The notes beneath the pieces were generated by a model, which saw nothing but the letters and a program-made list of their open reading frames with translations, did no database searches and was not told where the DNA came from. A stretch of 64,000 nucleotides of DNA from ZC4RG29 sp964521255 (GTDB lineage: Bacteria > Bacteroidota > Bacteroidia > Cytophagales > Cyclobacteriaceae). The translations under genes and the position numbers were made by a program. The stretch is taken from contig CAZFRM010000005.1 of the NCBI GenBank assembly GCA_964521255.1, forward strand, positions 124,001 to 188,000, in the 5' to 3' direction. Below are positions 1 through 8,912 of this stretch, one piece after another. The stretch's first letter is position 1. Each line of letters starts with the position of its first letter.

Positions 1-2
1 AA

Positions 3-158
3 TATATTGGTGATGATGATATCCTTGGAATAAGAATGATCAAAAAAGCAGAACATACAAAAGGAATTACTTTTCCATTTCAGGGAAGGTTTAAGCTTGA
101 TAAATATCTTTACAAGATTGAATTGAAACGCCAGGGGGAAGTAACGGTTAAAAGTTAA
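3..158 (+). CDS. C-terminal tail of an unidentified protein (partial)
   Basis: An open frame enters from the left edge and stops with TAA at 156-158, giving 51 residues. The tail contains a DDDILGIRMI stretch and an FPFQGRFKLDKYLYKIELK strand-like segment, which has the look of a C-terminal beta-sandwich edge as in some secreted sulfatases or glycan-active enzymes. That resemblance is only impressionistic. The next gene starts 53 bases downstream on the same strand, so the two may be co-transcribed. Confidence 0.5.
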   Translation, partial: YIGDDDILGIRMIKKAEHTKGITFPFQGRFKLDKYLYKIELKRQGEVTVKS

Positions 159-211
159 ACATTAATCGGGACCACTAAGAAGATTAACCTTTTAAGGATC
201 AACAATAAATT

Positions 212-1060
212 ATGCAACAAACAATTATCACTTTCATTATCTGTGTTAATGCGTCATTATGCTTTGCACAAAATAATCCCCTTGTTGTTCCGCTCTGGAC
301 TAACGGAGCCCCTGGCTTTGAAAACCGGCGCAACGAACCTGAGCAGGCTAAAGACTGGTGGGTAAAAAATATTCATAATCCATCGCTTACAGTTTACCTT
401 CCACCAAAGGAAAAAGCAACAGGAGCCGCAGTTGTAATTTGTCCTGGCGGTGGGCATCGTGAACTTGTCTTTGATGCGGAAGGTGCGGAAGCAGCCGCAT
501 TTTTAAATAGCATTGGTGTAGCTGCCTTTGTACTCAAGTATCGTCTTGTTCGTGAAGAGAACTCACCTTACAAATTTGAAAATGTAAAAGAAGATGCTTA
601 CCGCGCTATACGACTGGTGAGGAACAGAGCGACTGAATGGGGTGTTGATGTAAATCGAATTGGCATGCTTGGTTTTTCTGCCGGTGGTGAAGTTGTGGCG
701 ATGGTGGCGTACACTGATGGTAATGGTGATAAGAATGCAAAAGATCCGATTGATCGTGAAAACGGCAAACCAAATTTTCAGATGCTGGTCTATCCCGGGC
801 CTTACGGAATTCCGGAAACCATTCCAGCGAATGCACCTCCGGCATTTCTACTTGTTGCCAATGATGACTGGTGTTGTTCCGGTGCAGTAGTTGACATTTT
901 GAACAAGTATAGAAAAACAAGTGTGCCTATTGAAGTACATATTTACGCAAAAGGCAATCACGCTTTTAATATGGGAAATCGGTCTGAACTAAATTCAATA
1001 AAAACATGGCCGCAGAGGATGGCAGATTGGTTGAGTGATAATGGGTATTTGAAAAAATAA
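212..1060 (+). CDS. Secreted alpha/beta-hydrolase (acetyl-esterase/lipase-like)
   Basis: The 282-aa product starts with a Sec signal peptide (hydrophobic residues 5-17, likely cleavage near Ala19-Gln20). The oxyanion-hole motif PGGGH lies at 78-82 and the nucleophile elbow GFSAGG at 154-159 (Ser156). The acid is probably Asp218 or Asp219 in VANDDW and the base His250 in GNHAF, so the triad looks complete. Such BD-FAE/esterase-lipase proteins usually deacetylate plant polysaccharides or oligosaccharides in the periplasm. That role is inferred and fits the nearby GH88 gene. It follows the partial gene at the left edge on the same strand. Confidence 0.85.
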   Translation: MQQTIITFIICVNASLCFAQNNPLVVPLWTNGAPGFENRRNEPEQAKDWWVKNIHNPSLTVYLPPKEKATGAAVVICPGGGHRELVFDAEGAEAAAFLNSIGVAAFVLKYRLVREENSPYKFENVKEDAYRAIRLVRNRATEWGVDVNRIGMLGFSAGGEVVAMVAYTDGNGDKNAKDPIDRENGKPNFQMLVYPGPYGIPETIPANAPPAFLLVANDDWCCSGAVVDILNKYRKTSVPIEVHIYAKGNHAFNMGNRSELNSIKTWPQRMADWLSDNGYLKK

Positions 1061-1185
1061 TTTGATTATCGATGAGTAGATTTATCGATTGGTTTATTCA
1101 AAAAACATAGAATACTTTATCTTAAAAAATGGAAGAATCTTCTTTGTTGGGCTTTTGAAATACGAACACCAAAAGAAATTTAAGC

Positions 1186-1374
1186 ATGAAGACAAAAGAG
1201 ACAAAAATAGAAAAGGGTTTTGATGCTGTTGCATTTATGAGAAAACAGCGAGACAAAATCAGTAAGGATATAGCCAATATGGACTATGAGGAGATTAAAG
1301 AGTATTTTGCTAAACGAAGGAAAACTATACCTTCTGGCAAGATGCGTGCACAAAAGTCCAGGAAATTAAAATAA
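1186..1374 (+). CDS. Small antitoxin-like hypothetical protein
   Basis: A 62-aa basic protein containing EKGFDAVAFMRKQRDKI and MDYEEIKEYF. The composition (GFDAVxFMR, then a helix ending in Lys/Arg-rich sequence) resembles short antitoxin-like proteins that accompany RelE or HigB-type toxins in Bacteroidota and Cyanobacteria. No toxin ORF is adjacent, so it would be an orphan. The start codon is ATG with an A-rich leader. It converges with the SDR gene across a shared hairpin terminator. Confidence 0.6.
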   Translation: MKTKETKIEKGFDAVAFMRKQRDKISKDIANMDYEEIKEYFAKRRKTIPSGKMRAQKSRKLK

Positions 1375-1410
1375 GGAATCGCTATTGAAACACTTACCCG
1401 TACAAAAGAA

Positions 1411-1442
1411 AAAGCCTTCAGATATCTCAACCTGAAGGCTTC
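1411..1442. terminator. Hairpin terminator between convergent genes
   Basis: A perfect 10-bp stem, AAGCCTTCAG (1412-1421) and CTGAAGGCTT (1432-1441), has a 10-base loop. On the minus strand the stem is followed by a T-rich run (complement of 1404-1413), so it suits the SDR gene ending at 1465. It may also stop the plus-strand gene ending at 1374. Confidence 0.8.
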
Positions 1443-1464
1443 ACGATTTTCTCCATAAGTAAAA

Positions 1465-2238
1465 TCAAAGTCTCCTTACATTCATTCCACCATCAACATT
1501 AATCACTTGCCCGGTTGAATAAGGCAAATTTCCAACGGCCAAAGCCGCTACAATTTTACCAATGTCATTAGGGTTACCCCAACGCTTCTCAATGGTGAGT
1601 CCGTCATTAATTAGTTTGTCATATTTTTCTTTAACACCGGCCGTCATATCGGTATCAATAATACCGGGACGCACTTCGTAAACGGGAATATTTACTTCTC
1701 CTAATCGTGTTGCCAGTAACTTCGTCATCATGGCGAGTCCTGCTTTTGCTATACAATATTCGCTGCGATTAATTGAAGCTACATCGGCGGAAATGGAAGT
1801 GATGGTAATGATGCATCCTTCGAAATCAGAACTTTTTCTTTTTTCTTCTACCATTCTGAGGGCAACATCTTGCGATAAGAAGAAAGTACCTTTCAGATTT
1901 ATGTCCATTACATAATCAAAACCATCTTCATCCAATTCGAGAATGTCTTTGCGTACCTTCGGCGCAACGCCTGCGTTGTTAACCAATACATTAATTTTCC
2001 CCAATTCACCAAAAGCTTTTTCAACAATTAATTTTCTTTCTTCTCTTTTTCCAATGTCACCGCGACAATAAACAATTTTAACACCAAGCGATAACAAAGT
2101 CTTCAATTGCAAGGTTACATCCTTCTCATCCCTCACTCCGTTGATGGCGAGGTTAAAGCCCTGCTTCGCGAGACTCTCCGCGATACCATAACCGATTCCG
2201 CGTGAGCTTCCTGTGATCAATGCAGTTTTTGTACTCAT
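1465..2238 (-). CDS. SDR-family oxidoreductase (3-ketoacyl-ACP reductase-like)
   Basis: A 257-aa classical short-chain dehydrogenase/reductase. The cofactor motif TGSSRGIG spans 9-16, NNAG 87-90, the catalytic Ser is near 148, and the YxxxK pair is Tyr161/Lys165. The PG segment and C-terminal NVDGGM are typical of the FabG-like group. The start ATG overlaps the stop of the upstream flavin oxidoreductase by one base (TAATG), so the two are translationally coupled. Together with GH88 upstream, an oxidoreductase acting on a sugar or uronate derivative is plausible. The substrate cannot be read from sequence, and a fatty-acid role is less likely in this context. Confidence 0.88.
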   Translation of the reverse strand: MSTKTALITGSSRGIGYGIAESLAKQGFNLAINGVRDEKDVTLQLKTLLSLGVKIVYCRGDIGKREERKLIVEKAFGELGKINVLVNNAGVAPKVRKDILELDEDGFDYVMDINLKGTFFLSQDVALRMVEEKRKSSDFEGCIITITSISADVASINRSEYCIAKAGLAMMTKLLATRLGEVNIPVYEVRPGIIDTDMTAGVKEKYDKLINDGLTIEKRWGNPNDIGKIVAALAVGNLPYSTGQVINVDGGMNVRRL

Positions 2239-3683
2239 TACAATTCAGCTTTCAGGGTTTTCAATTGCTCCGCTTCCGGTAAACCTTTGTAATAAGGATC
2301 AAGTGGGAAGCATCCGGAGATCATTCCATTTCTTGGCGCGGTAGTGCAATCTGAAAATGTGCGGCAAATCTTATCGCGTTTCAATGCTCTTCCATTTAAA
2401 ATATCATCGGGCATTTCAGGATATGAAAGAACCATTCTTCCGAGGCCTACAAAATCCGCCATGTTCTGTTCAATTACAGGTTGGCCAACATGTGGTAACC
2501 ATTCCTGCAGATAAGAATAGGCTGAACCCGTGATGCAAAGATCAGGAAAGTTTTTTTTGATCTCAGCAGTTGCATGAATTTGCCGAGCAACTCCAACTAA
2601 CGGATCTTCCGGCGGCTGATAACCATCCGATGGTGGAAATAATGCAGGGCGTTGGATATGTGGATTGTAATACGGACTTCCCGCTGTGATACAAACCAAT
2701 TCGATCTCCAGTTTCCGAAGCAACTCCATGAATGAAAAAGCTTCACTTAAATTAATGTCAACACCGGTGGAGCTACCCCCAAAAGCATAGGGATATGATG
2801 AGTCTTCAAATTTTTCCGGCACGCCCATTCCATCTTCTCCTTTCATAAAAGGTATCCAATCAAATGCGCTCAACCGAACACCTATTTCCAATCCGGGCGC
2901 TTCGGCTCTGATTCCCTCAACAATTGATTTCAAAAACCGGGTACGATTTTCAAAACTCCCTCCATATTTTCCCTGGCGACTAACAGCGCTTAAAAATTCG
3001 TGCCCGAGGTATCCATGACAATGTTTAATATCTACAAAATGAAAACCGGCTTTCTGAGTAAGCACTGCAGCATGAACAAATTCATCTATCACACGATCAA
3101 TATCATCATCGGTTAAGGTGGGATAATCGTTACCCAAACCAAATTTCCGATTAAGAACAGGATGCGGATAAAGAATAATCGGTTTGAGTTTTTTCTTATC
3201 ATCAGGCTTGCTGAACCTACCTGAATGTGTGAGCTGTAAGCCGATAAGGAGATCATCTGTTTTTCCAAACTTTTCCTGATGGTCAATTACAAGTGAGTCA
3301 AAAAGTTTTTTGTATTCATCAAGATAATCATCATTAATAATCAATTGATTCGGATTGGCGCGCACATCACGACGAATTGCCACAGCTTCACACCCCCATA
3401 AAAGTTTTGCACCGCTTATGGCAAAATGTTTCCATCTTCGGCGCGTGTAGTCAGAAGGCCGTCCGTCGGTCATGCCATCCCAACCTTCCATGGGCAGAAT
3501 GCAAAAGCGGTTACCTATTACTTTTCCAGATTTCAATTTGTAAACCTCGCTTAGCGGAGAAGGCGATTTGAGTTGTTCATCAAACGGTAGTTCGATACCA
3601 AGTGAGGTCAAATAGTTTTTAAAGTCCTCACTCGTTTTGAGTTGGGCTACGCGCTTGTATTTGGGTTTGTGTTTAGAGCTCAT
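2238..3683 (-). CDS. NADH:flavin oxidoreductase, old yellow enzyme family
   Basis: A 481-aa TIM-barrel flavoenzyme. FMN-site signatures are the early NRFxILPMEGWDG segment, QLTHSGR near 150-156, and HCHGYLGHEFLS at 221-232 (the HxxHGYLxxxFLSP-type motif). The tail carries three cysteines at about 440, 446 and 458 in a CRTFSDC...GC pattern, which could bind an Fe-S cluster as in the 2,4-dienoyl-CoA reductase branch, although the spacing is unusual. It is co-transcribed with the SDR gene (1-base overlap). A palindromic repeat lies just upstream of the ATG. Substrate unknown. Confidence 0.87.
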   Translation of the reverse strand: MSSKHKPKYKRVAQLKTSEDFKNYLTSLGIELPFDEQLKSPSPLSEVYKLKSGKVIGNRFCILPMEGWDGMTDGRPSDYTRRRWKHFAISGAKLLWGCEAVAIRRDVRANPNQLIINDDYLDEYKKLFDSLVIDHQEKFGKTDDLLIGLQLTHSGRFSKPDDKKKLKPIILYPHPVLNRKFGLGNDYPTLTDDDIDRVIDEFVHAAVLTQKAGFHFVDIKHCHGYLGHEFLSAVSRQGKYGGSFENRTRFLKSIVEGIRAEAPGLEIGVRLSAFDWIPFMKGEDGMGVPEKFEDSSYPYAFGGSSTGVDINLSEAFSFMELLRKLEIELVCITAGSPYYNPHIQRPALFPPSDGYQPPEDPLVGVARQIHATAEIKKNFPDLCITGSAYSYLQEWLPHVGQPVIEQNMADFVGLGRMVLSYPEMPDDILNGRALKRDKICRTFSDCTTAPRNGMISGCFPLDPYYKGLPEAEQLKTLKAEL

Positions 3684-3706
3684 AATTAGTTTCTCTCTCT
3701 ATTGTT

Positions 3707-3782
3707 TCCCGCAGATTACGCTGATGTGCGCAGATAATTAAGTTTGTATTTATCTGCGAGAATCTGCGATTTCTGCGGGAGA
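3707..3782. repeat. Palindromic CCCGCAGAT element, copy 1
   Basis: An imperfect inverted repeat of about 75 bp whose ends read TCCCGCAGATTACGC and, in reverse complement, TCCCGCAGAAATCGC. Internal GCGCAGATAA and TTATCTGCG pair again. A sister element with the same ends lies at 37592-37663. Both sit in the gap between two minus-strand genes, close to the start codon of the downstream one, so they could form an mRNA hairpin there. Confidence 0.75.
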
Positions 3783-3793
3783 CAAATAGACCA

Positions 3794-5167
3794 TTAAACT
3801 ACATTAAAAAATGTATAATAACTTTCCTGCTTTATCTGCTTAGTAACATATAACATCAATTCCCTGGCATGGTAATCACCCCACATGCTGGATTCGCCAC
3901 AAGGAATTTTCCTTCCCTTCGGAATATGATCCCATCCATTGGGGCGATGATAAACAGAATGAAGAATCAAACCTTCATGAGAATTTTCAGTTGACAAGTA
4001 AGGTTCATTTACCAAAGTGTTGCAAATGGTAAGTCCGGCGTGCCAATATTTTTTGCTGTCACTTTCATTTTTCTTTTCAAGGTATTTTCCCAACCGAAGC
4101 AAACCTTGCGCGGCAATACATGCAGCAGAGCTATCGACAGGTTCAAAATCATTAAATGGATTACTTTCTTTGTTCAAATAATCGCCAAGCTTATCCAACT
4201 GCGGAGCGCCGGTATCCCAATAAGGAATTCCATCGAGAGCAGAATTCTCAATGTAGAAATCGCACGTTGCCTGCGCGGCTTTAAGTAATACATTCATGAG
4301 TGTTTTCTTATCGGTAACGCCTACGAATTCACCATCAGCGATACTTTCAAGGTATTCGAGTTCTTCTGCAAACCCACAAATTGCCCAGGCCAGCCCTCGT
4401 GTCCATGTAGTAAAACCACTGAATCCCTGTTGTGAATTGGGACAACGGTAATTTCCGTCATTTATATTAAAAATAATTTCGTGCGCTGTTCTGCCACGCA
4501 CATCGTAATGATCGCGACCTTCTCCATAAAAAATTGAATACTTTGCTGTAGCTAAAAGGTGCTTAAGAGCACGATGCAGGAGGTTAACCTTTTCATCATT
4601 TTCTCCCATTAATGTATGGCCGAGTAAATGCCCCGCCATTAATATCCTGCATGAACGAACCGTATCAACAAACAATGAGTGTGGTCCATTGAAGGAGTAC
4701 ATAAATCCGCCGTCTTTGATCTTCGTCCAACGCATGGCCTGAACGGCGCCACTTACTTTTAGTGCGAGTTCATAAAAATTCTTTTCCCATTCATCACCAG
4801 CTATTTTTCCCTCCTTCATCAACCTTAAAAGATTACCATACGTGCTAAGGTTGTTGAAGCCATGATCGTGAACACCTTTATGCGTAAGGTGAGGCGCCAT
4901 TTTTTCAAGTGTATTCTTCCTGCCGATAGTTATAAAATCTTCTTCTCCTGTCGCGTCAAACTGAAGCAATGCAGAGCCGTATTGAAACCCCTGCGTCCAT
5001 TCCGTCCAGCCACGCGTTGTATATTTTCCTTCGATGGTAAAGACAGGTGCGCCCTTCGAAGTGTCAAAGTTCTTTTCAATCCGCATGATCTTTTCTGCTG
5101 ATAGTTTCCAAAATTGATCGAGGCTTTTTTGCAGTTGCTCAGGCGTTAATTGAAAATTGATTTTCAT
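3794..5167 (-). CDS. Unsaturated glucuronyl hydrolase, GH88 family
   Basis: A 457-aa (alpha/alpha)6-barrel hydrolase with GH88 landmarks: RGWTEWTQGFQYG near 52-64, VHDHGF with Asp101, and SLFVDTVRS with Asp168. These match the two conserved aspartates of unsaturated glucuronyl hydrolases. The family removes the 4,5-unsaturated uronic acid left at oligosaccharide ends by polysaccharide lyases. No signal peptide is evident, so a cytoplasmic (or poorly predicted periplasmic) location is likely. It heads a minus-strand set with the flavin oxidoreductase and SDR, 110 bases apart and separated by a palindromic repeat. Its ATG at 5165-5167 starts MKINFQLT. Confidence 0.88.
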   Translation of the reverse strand: MKINFQLTPEQLQKSLDQFWKLSAEKIMRIEKNFDTSKGAPVFTIEGKYTTRGWTEWTQGFQYGSALLQFDATGEEDFITIGRKNTLEKMAPHLTHKGVHDHGFNNLSTYGNLLRLMKEGKIAGDEWEKNFYELALKVSGAVQAMRWTKIKDGGFMYSFNGPHSLFVDTVRSCRILMAGHLLGHTLMGENDEKVNLLHRALKHLLATAKYSIFYGEGRDHYDVRGRTAHEIIFNINDGNYRCPNSQQGFSGFTTWTRGLAWAICGFAEELEYLESIADGEFVGVTDKKTLMNVLLKAAQATCDFYIENSALDGIPYWDTGAPQLDKLGDYLNKESNPFNDFEPVDSSAACIAAQGLLRLGKYLEKKNESDSKKYWHAGLTICNTLVNEPYLSTENSHEGLILHSVYHRPNGWDHIPKGRKIPCGESSMWGDYHARELMLYVTKQIKQESYYTFFNVV

Positions 5168-5355
5168 AAGACAATGAAGCGTGACAATTTGAGTTATTGG
5201 TTTGCGCTAGATAAGAAATTTCAACCGATTTAAATAGGGTATTATCGAGGGTTTCAACAAATTTTAAATGGAAATCAAAACCACAGCCGCCAAATATTTA
5301 CTTGAGAATTTTAGATAATAGACTTACTTTTCAACTTGAATCAGTATACCAAACA

Positions 5356-6060
5356 ATGAAGAAGTATCTACTCGCCCTGTTTACCCTAAGTATTCTACAT
5401 TTTTCACCCGCCCAGGATATTAAAGTTATACGACAGACTGACCAAAAGTTTCATAAAACCAAGAGCAAAGCGCCTTTTCATTATCTCGAATCTAAGATTG
5501 ACACTACGCACCTTACCTATGTGGCTACGCTGGAAGTAAGTGGCCTAAACAACCCTTCACTCTTTAGCATGTATAAAAAGATGAAGGATCAAGCAAAAAA
5601 AATGGGCGCGAATGCTTTTAAGCTGAGGAAATACAGCCAGGCTACCATCCTTTTGGAAGTTGATATTTATAAAGCTTCCGAAGATGCAATCAATGTTAAT
5701 AATGCCAGCAAGCCGGAGAATACGATTTACATTTTTGGTGCAGACCCATTCGAAAAAACCAGCTACCATACTTTTGAAATGAATGGCATTGGCAAGTCAA
5801 TAAAAAACGGTACTTATTATAAATACAAATTACATGAAGGCGAGCAGATCAAACTGAAGAAGGGTACTATAACAGGAACCGTTATGTGGGTAAAGTGGAA
5901 ACCTGGCCAACTGCCAAACTATTATAGTATTCATGGTTTTACCGATGAGGTTGTTGTTAAGCGAACCACGCAGAGCGAGTCTTTCAAGACAGGAAAATTT
6001 GCAATTGTTGAAAGTGGATTAGCCGGACTACTCACAAACATTCTAGAAGAGAAAGACTAG
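5356..6060 (+). CDS. Secreted hypothetical protein
   Basis: The longest frame opens at 5302, but the ATG at 5356 gives a clean Sec signal peptide (MKKYLLALFTLSILHFSPAQ), so I start there, for 234 aa. The mature part has no family I recognise. It has alternating beta-rich segments and a Lys-rich middle, and repeatedly mentions ligand-like Tyr/Lys motifs without a catalytic signature. Some similarity in style to Bacteroidota periplasmic proteins that follow or precede GH genes is all that can be said. It diverges from GH88 and ends before a palindromic repeat. Confidence 0.7.
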   Translation: MKKYLLALFTLSILHFSPAQDIKVIRQTDQKFHKTKSKAPFHYLESKIDTTHLTYVATLEVSGLNNPSLFSMYKKMKDQAKKMGANAFKLRKYSQATILLEVDIYKASEDAINVNNASKPENTIYIFGADPFEKTSYHTFEMNGIGKSIKNGTYYKYKLHEGEQIKLKKGTITGTVMWVKWKPGQLPNYYSIHGFTDEVVVKRTTQSESFKTGKFAIVESGLAGLLTNILEEKD

Positions 6061-6098
6061 TGTTGTGACTAATTAATTTTGCAACATAGTGCGAAAAA

Positions 6099-6200
6099 TT
6101 TCACGCAAAGCGCTAAGCGTTTTCGCAAAGTCCGCAAAAATCATTTAGGTCTTAACCCTTTGCGTTTTCTTTGCGTGTTATCTTCGCGATTTCGCGTGAA
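6099..6200. repeat. CGCAAAG/CTTTGCG palindromic intergenic repeat
   Basis: The ends are TTCACGCAAAGCG and, in reverse complement, TTCACGCGAAATCG. Several CGCAAAG units on the left face CTTTGCG units on the right. This is a common class of Bacteroidota intergenic palindrome. It fills most of the 335-base gap 6061-6395. A 62-aa open frame over it is a by-product of the repeat. Confidence 0.65.
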
Positions 6201-6395
6201 CAATGAGCATTTCAGTAGCTATTTAAAACCTGACAAAGCAGGATTAAGACCCCGGAGTACTAGTTGAATTCAGAGACCTCCCAGGTAGTATTCAAAAAGC
6301 GAAAAATTCTCGCCTCCAGAGTTTTATTTTGAAATAGTCAGGCAGTCTTTCAACATTTTCAATACTTTCCTTGTTTATATTGAAAAGCAGGCGTC

Positions 6396-6779
6396 ATGAA
6401 AGACCGCTCAATAAAGTCCAGCCAGGAATACATTAAGTTTACCATTGAAGATCTCAGACGCGATTTTGAGAATCAAATAGGTAATCTGCAACATCACCAT
6501 GAAGAGTCATTAAACAAGTGGAAAAGTGACCCGACCTTGAGCGGTGCGCTTGAAGCCGCATACCATGAAGAATTGGAACAGTTAAAGAACAACTTTACTT
6601 TTAAGCTCAACGATATACAAGAAGAAGTTAATTCACTTGTTGACACCAACTCCCAACGCATCAAACAACATCTCAGTTTATTGCAAGCAAAAATCCAGGA
6701 ACTTTTCAGGTTTATAAACCAATCAGCAATAGCGCTAATCTCAATTTTGTTGCTGCGATCCGAAAACTTTTTTGAGTAA
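6396..6779 (+). CDS. Hypothetical coiled-coil protein
   Basis: A 127-aa product, strongly helical and charged, with heptad-like spacing from about residue 15 to 110, and a short hydrophobic end (SAIALISILLL). No known domain is recognised. The 3' end overlaps the convergent DUF4197 gene by 39 bases. Some doubt remains that it is expressed, but the long helical pattern with few rare residues argues for a real gene. Confidence 0.5.
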   Translation: MKDRSIKSSQEYIKFTIEDLRRDFENQIGNLQHHHEESLNKWKSDPTLSGALEAAYHEELEQLKNNFTFKLNDIQEEVNSLVDTNSQRIKQHLSLLQAKIQELFRFINQSAIALISILLLRSENFFE

Positions 6780-7463
6780 GTCTGTTGTACGAGCCATAGG
6801 ATCTTGCCGGATATTTTTCTCCTCCTTTGCTATCATAACAAATAAACCTTCAATGGCTTTGTCAGTGGCATAGTCATCCAGTTCCGGGTTCACTTTTTCA
6901 ACGAGAGGAATTTTGTTGTAAGTAGTAACAATGTCTCCATAATACTTTGTTGCATTTACCTTGTTAAGTGAATTTTGAATTACAGGTTTGAATTTTGCCT
7001 TTAATTGCGCAGACGTAGTTCTCTTTAAATATTGAGTAGCTGCATCATTTTCACCCTTTAATATTCCCCATGCATCCTGAATAGTCATTGATTTAATCGC
7101 GCTGATAAAAATTGGCTTTGCTTCCTTTGCTGCATCTTCCGCTCCACGATTAAGGGTCATTATAAACTTATCTACCTCATCACTTAACCCCATTTGTCTG
7201 AGTCGTGTTTCGACCTTTTTAACATCAGGCGGAAAAGGAATTTTAATTTCCGGATTCTTAAAATATCCATCCAGTTGAGAAACAATATCAGATCCATTGG
7301 AGATACCTTTGATAAGGGCTTCCTTCAAACCGTTGGTCACCTCTGCGGTGGTAAGCGGCTGCTCTGTTCCCATCGCTTTGTTCACTTCACCCAGGGTCTG
7401 ATTAATTTGAGTTGAAGTACATGATCCAAGAAGAAATAGAATGAGCAATACACCGGGCTTCAT
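6741..7463 (-). CDS. DUF4197 lipoprotein
   Basis: A 240-aa protein with a lipoprotein signal: MKPGVLLILFLLGSC, with the lipobox LGSC and the acylated Cys at 15. The mature region carries the DUF4197 pattern, including TTAEVTNGLKEAL, IPFPPDVKKVE, LNRGAEDAAKEA and the late LDDYATDKAIEGLF. The family is widespread in Gram-negatives as a secreted or membrane-anchored helical protein of unknown function. It is monocistronic here. The start ATG fits the signal peptide. Confidence 0.88.
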   Translation of the reverse strand: MKPGVLLILFLLGSCTSTQINQTLGEVNKAMGTEQPLTTAEVTNGLKEALIKGISNGSDIVSQLDGYFKNPEIKIPFPPDVKKVETRLRQMGLSDEVDKFIMTLNRGAEDAAKEAKPIFISAIKSMTIQDAWGILKGENDAATQYLKRTTSAQLKAKFKPVIQNSLNKVNATKYYGDIVTTYNKIPLVEKVNPELDDYATDKAIEGLFVMIAKEEKNIRQDPMARTTDLLKKVFGSQQQN

Positions 7464-7612
7464 AAATAATGATTTTGTTTAAGAACTGAATCAGACAAAA
7501 ATATTGCCAGGGCATTAAACTACCAAAGCATAGTAACTATACAATCGGTACAACCTCAGGAGAATCGTTGCACGATCAAAATAATTTGTTCTACTTCGCC
7601 AAATTTTATTGC

Positions 7613-8863
7613 ATGGAAGTTATAAAAGCAGAGATTTTGGCCATTGGCGATGAATTATTATATGGCCAGACCCTGGACACAAACTCACATTTCATAAGTG
7701 GAGAACTTGATAAGGTTGGAATAAAAGTGATTCGCAGAACCACCGTTGGTGATCTGGAGGATGAAATTCTAAAAGCCTTTGCTGAAGCTGAAACACGCGC
7801 ACATATCGTTCTTATTACCGGTGGCCTTGGTCCCACAAGTGATGATCTCACCAAACCGTGTCTTGCAAAATATTTTAACTGTGAAATTAAAATTCACCCG
7901 GAAGCTCTTGAAGAAGTTACTGCATACTTCAAACAACGGGGCCGGGAGCTAACGGAATTGAACAAGCTTCAGGCTGCTCTGCCTGTATGTTGTGAAAAAA
8001 TTACAAATACGATGGGCACTGCCCCGGGAATGTGGTTTGAGCGAAACGGAAAAATATTTGTTTCTGTGCCAGGCGTACCCCACGAAATGAAAAAGATGGT
8101 AAGCACACAAGTAATTCCAAAACTGCTCACAAAATTTAAAGTACCGATCATTCGTCACCAAATGATCAGGACAGCGGGAATCGGAGAATCTTTTCTGGCT
8201 GAGAAAATTGCTGCGTGGGAAAATGCTCTTCCCCCGCACATCAGGTTGGCCTATTTGCCAAGCGAAGCTGGCGTTAAACTTCGCTTAACAGGAATCGGTA
8301 CGGAAGAGGATAAAATAAAAAATGACTTTCTCGATCTTATCAAAAAAATCCAACCTTATGCAGGTGAGTTTATTTTCGGTTTCAATGACGATCCCCTTGA
8401 AGTCGTCATTGGAAAAATGCTGAGAGAAAAAAAATTGACCTTATCGGCAGCAGAGAGTTGTACCGGCGGATATTTATCACATATCATTACCAGTGTACCC
8501 GGAAGCTCCGACTACTTCAAAGGGAGTGTCATTGCCTATGCCAATGAAATAAAAATAAATTCACTTGGTGTACAAGCATCAACGCTTGAGAAACATGGCG
8601 CTGTCAGTGAAGAAACTATATCCGAAATGGCAAAAAGAGTTCGCGAAAAATTCAATACATCCATCGGTTTAGCCTCCAGCGGAATCGCCGGCCCGGATGG
8701 AGGTACGCCTGACAAACCAATTGGTACCATCTGGATAGCCTACGCTGAGGAGAATAAATTAATAACAAAAAAACTTCAACTCGCAAAGGACAGGCTTGTC
8801 AACATCAAATTAACAACAACGGCGTTATTAAATTTGCTTTACAAAAATATTGATAACAGATGA
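7613..8863 (+). CDS. cinA: CinA family protein (NMN deamidase-type)
   Basis: A TTG-initiated frame opens at 7568, but the ATG at 7613 begins the conserved MEVIKAEILAIGDELLYG, so the protein is 416 aa. The N-terminal MoCF-like domain carries GDELLYGQ and TGGLGPTSDD. The C-terminal CinA domain carries SAAESCTGGYL, SGIAGPDGG and KPIGTIWIAY, the nicotinamide-nucleotide amidase signature. Known role: recycling of NMN to nicotinate mononucleotide in NAD metabolism; the competence link is historical. The full two-domain length is normal. A strong hairpin follows immediately. Confidence 0.95.
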   Translation: MEVIKAEILAIGDELLYGQTLDTNSHFISGELDKVGIKVIRRTTVGDLEDEILKAFAEAETRAHIVLITGGLGPTSDDLTKPCLAKYFNCEIKIHPEALEEVTAYFKQRGRELTELNKLQAALPVCCEKITNTMGTAPGMWFERNGKIFVSVPGVPHEMKKMVSTQVIPKLLTKFKVPIIRHQMIRTAGIGESFLAEKIAAWENALPPHIRLAYLPSEAGVKLRLTGIGTEEDKIKNDFLDLIKKIQPYAGEFIFGFNDDPLEVVIGKMLREKKLTLSAAESCTGGYLSHIITSVPGSSDYFKGSVIAYANEIKINSLGVQASTLEKHGAVSEETISEMAKRVREKFNTSIGLASSGIAGPDGGTPDKPIGTIWIAYAEENKLITKKLQLAKDRLVNIKLTTTALLNLLYKNIDNR

Positions 8864-8889
8864 GGCCACCCTTTAGATGGGTGGCCTCA
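8861..8889. terminator. Hairpin containing the cinA stop codon
   Basis: An 11-bp perfect stem, TGAGGCCACCC (8861-8871) and GGGTGGCCTCA (8879-8889), has a 7-base loop. The cinA TGA is the first three bases of the stem. There is no T-run on either side, so it may act as a bidirectional roadblock or 3'-end stabiliser between convergent cinA and ppdK rather than a classic intrinsic terminator. Confidence 0.65.
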
Positions 8890-8912
8890 CTGATCACCTG
8901 ATTCCTCTCAAC

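Noticed and set aside
6079..6267. 62-aa open frame
   Set aside because: It lies entirely within the CGCAAAG palindromic repeat; the translation reflects repeat sequence.
7568..7612. N-terminal extension of cinA from TTG
   Set aside because: The conserved CinA N-terminus starts at the ATG at 7613, and the extra 15 residues have no family support.
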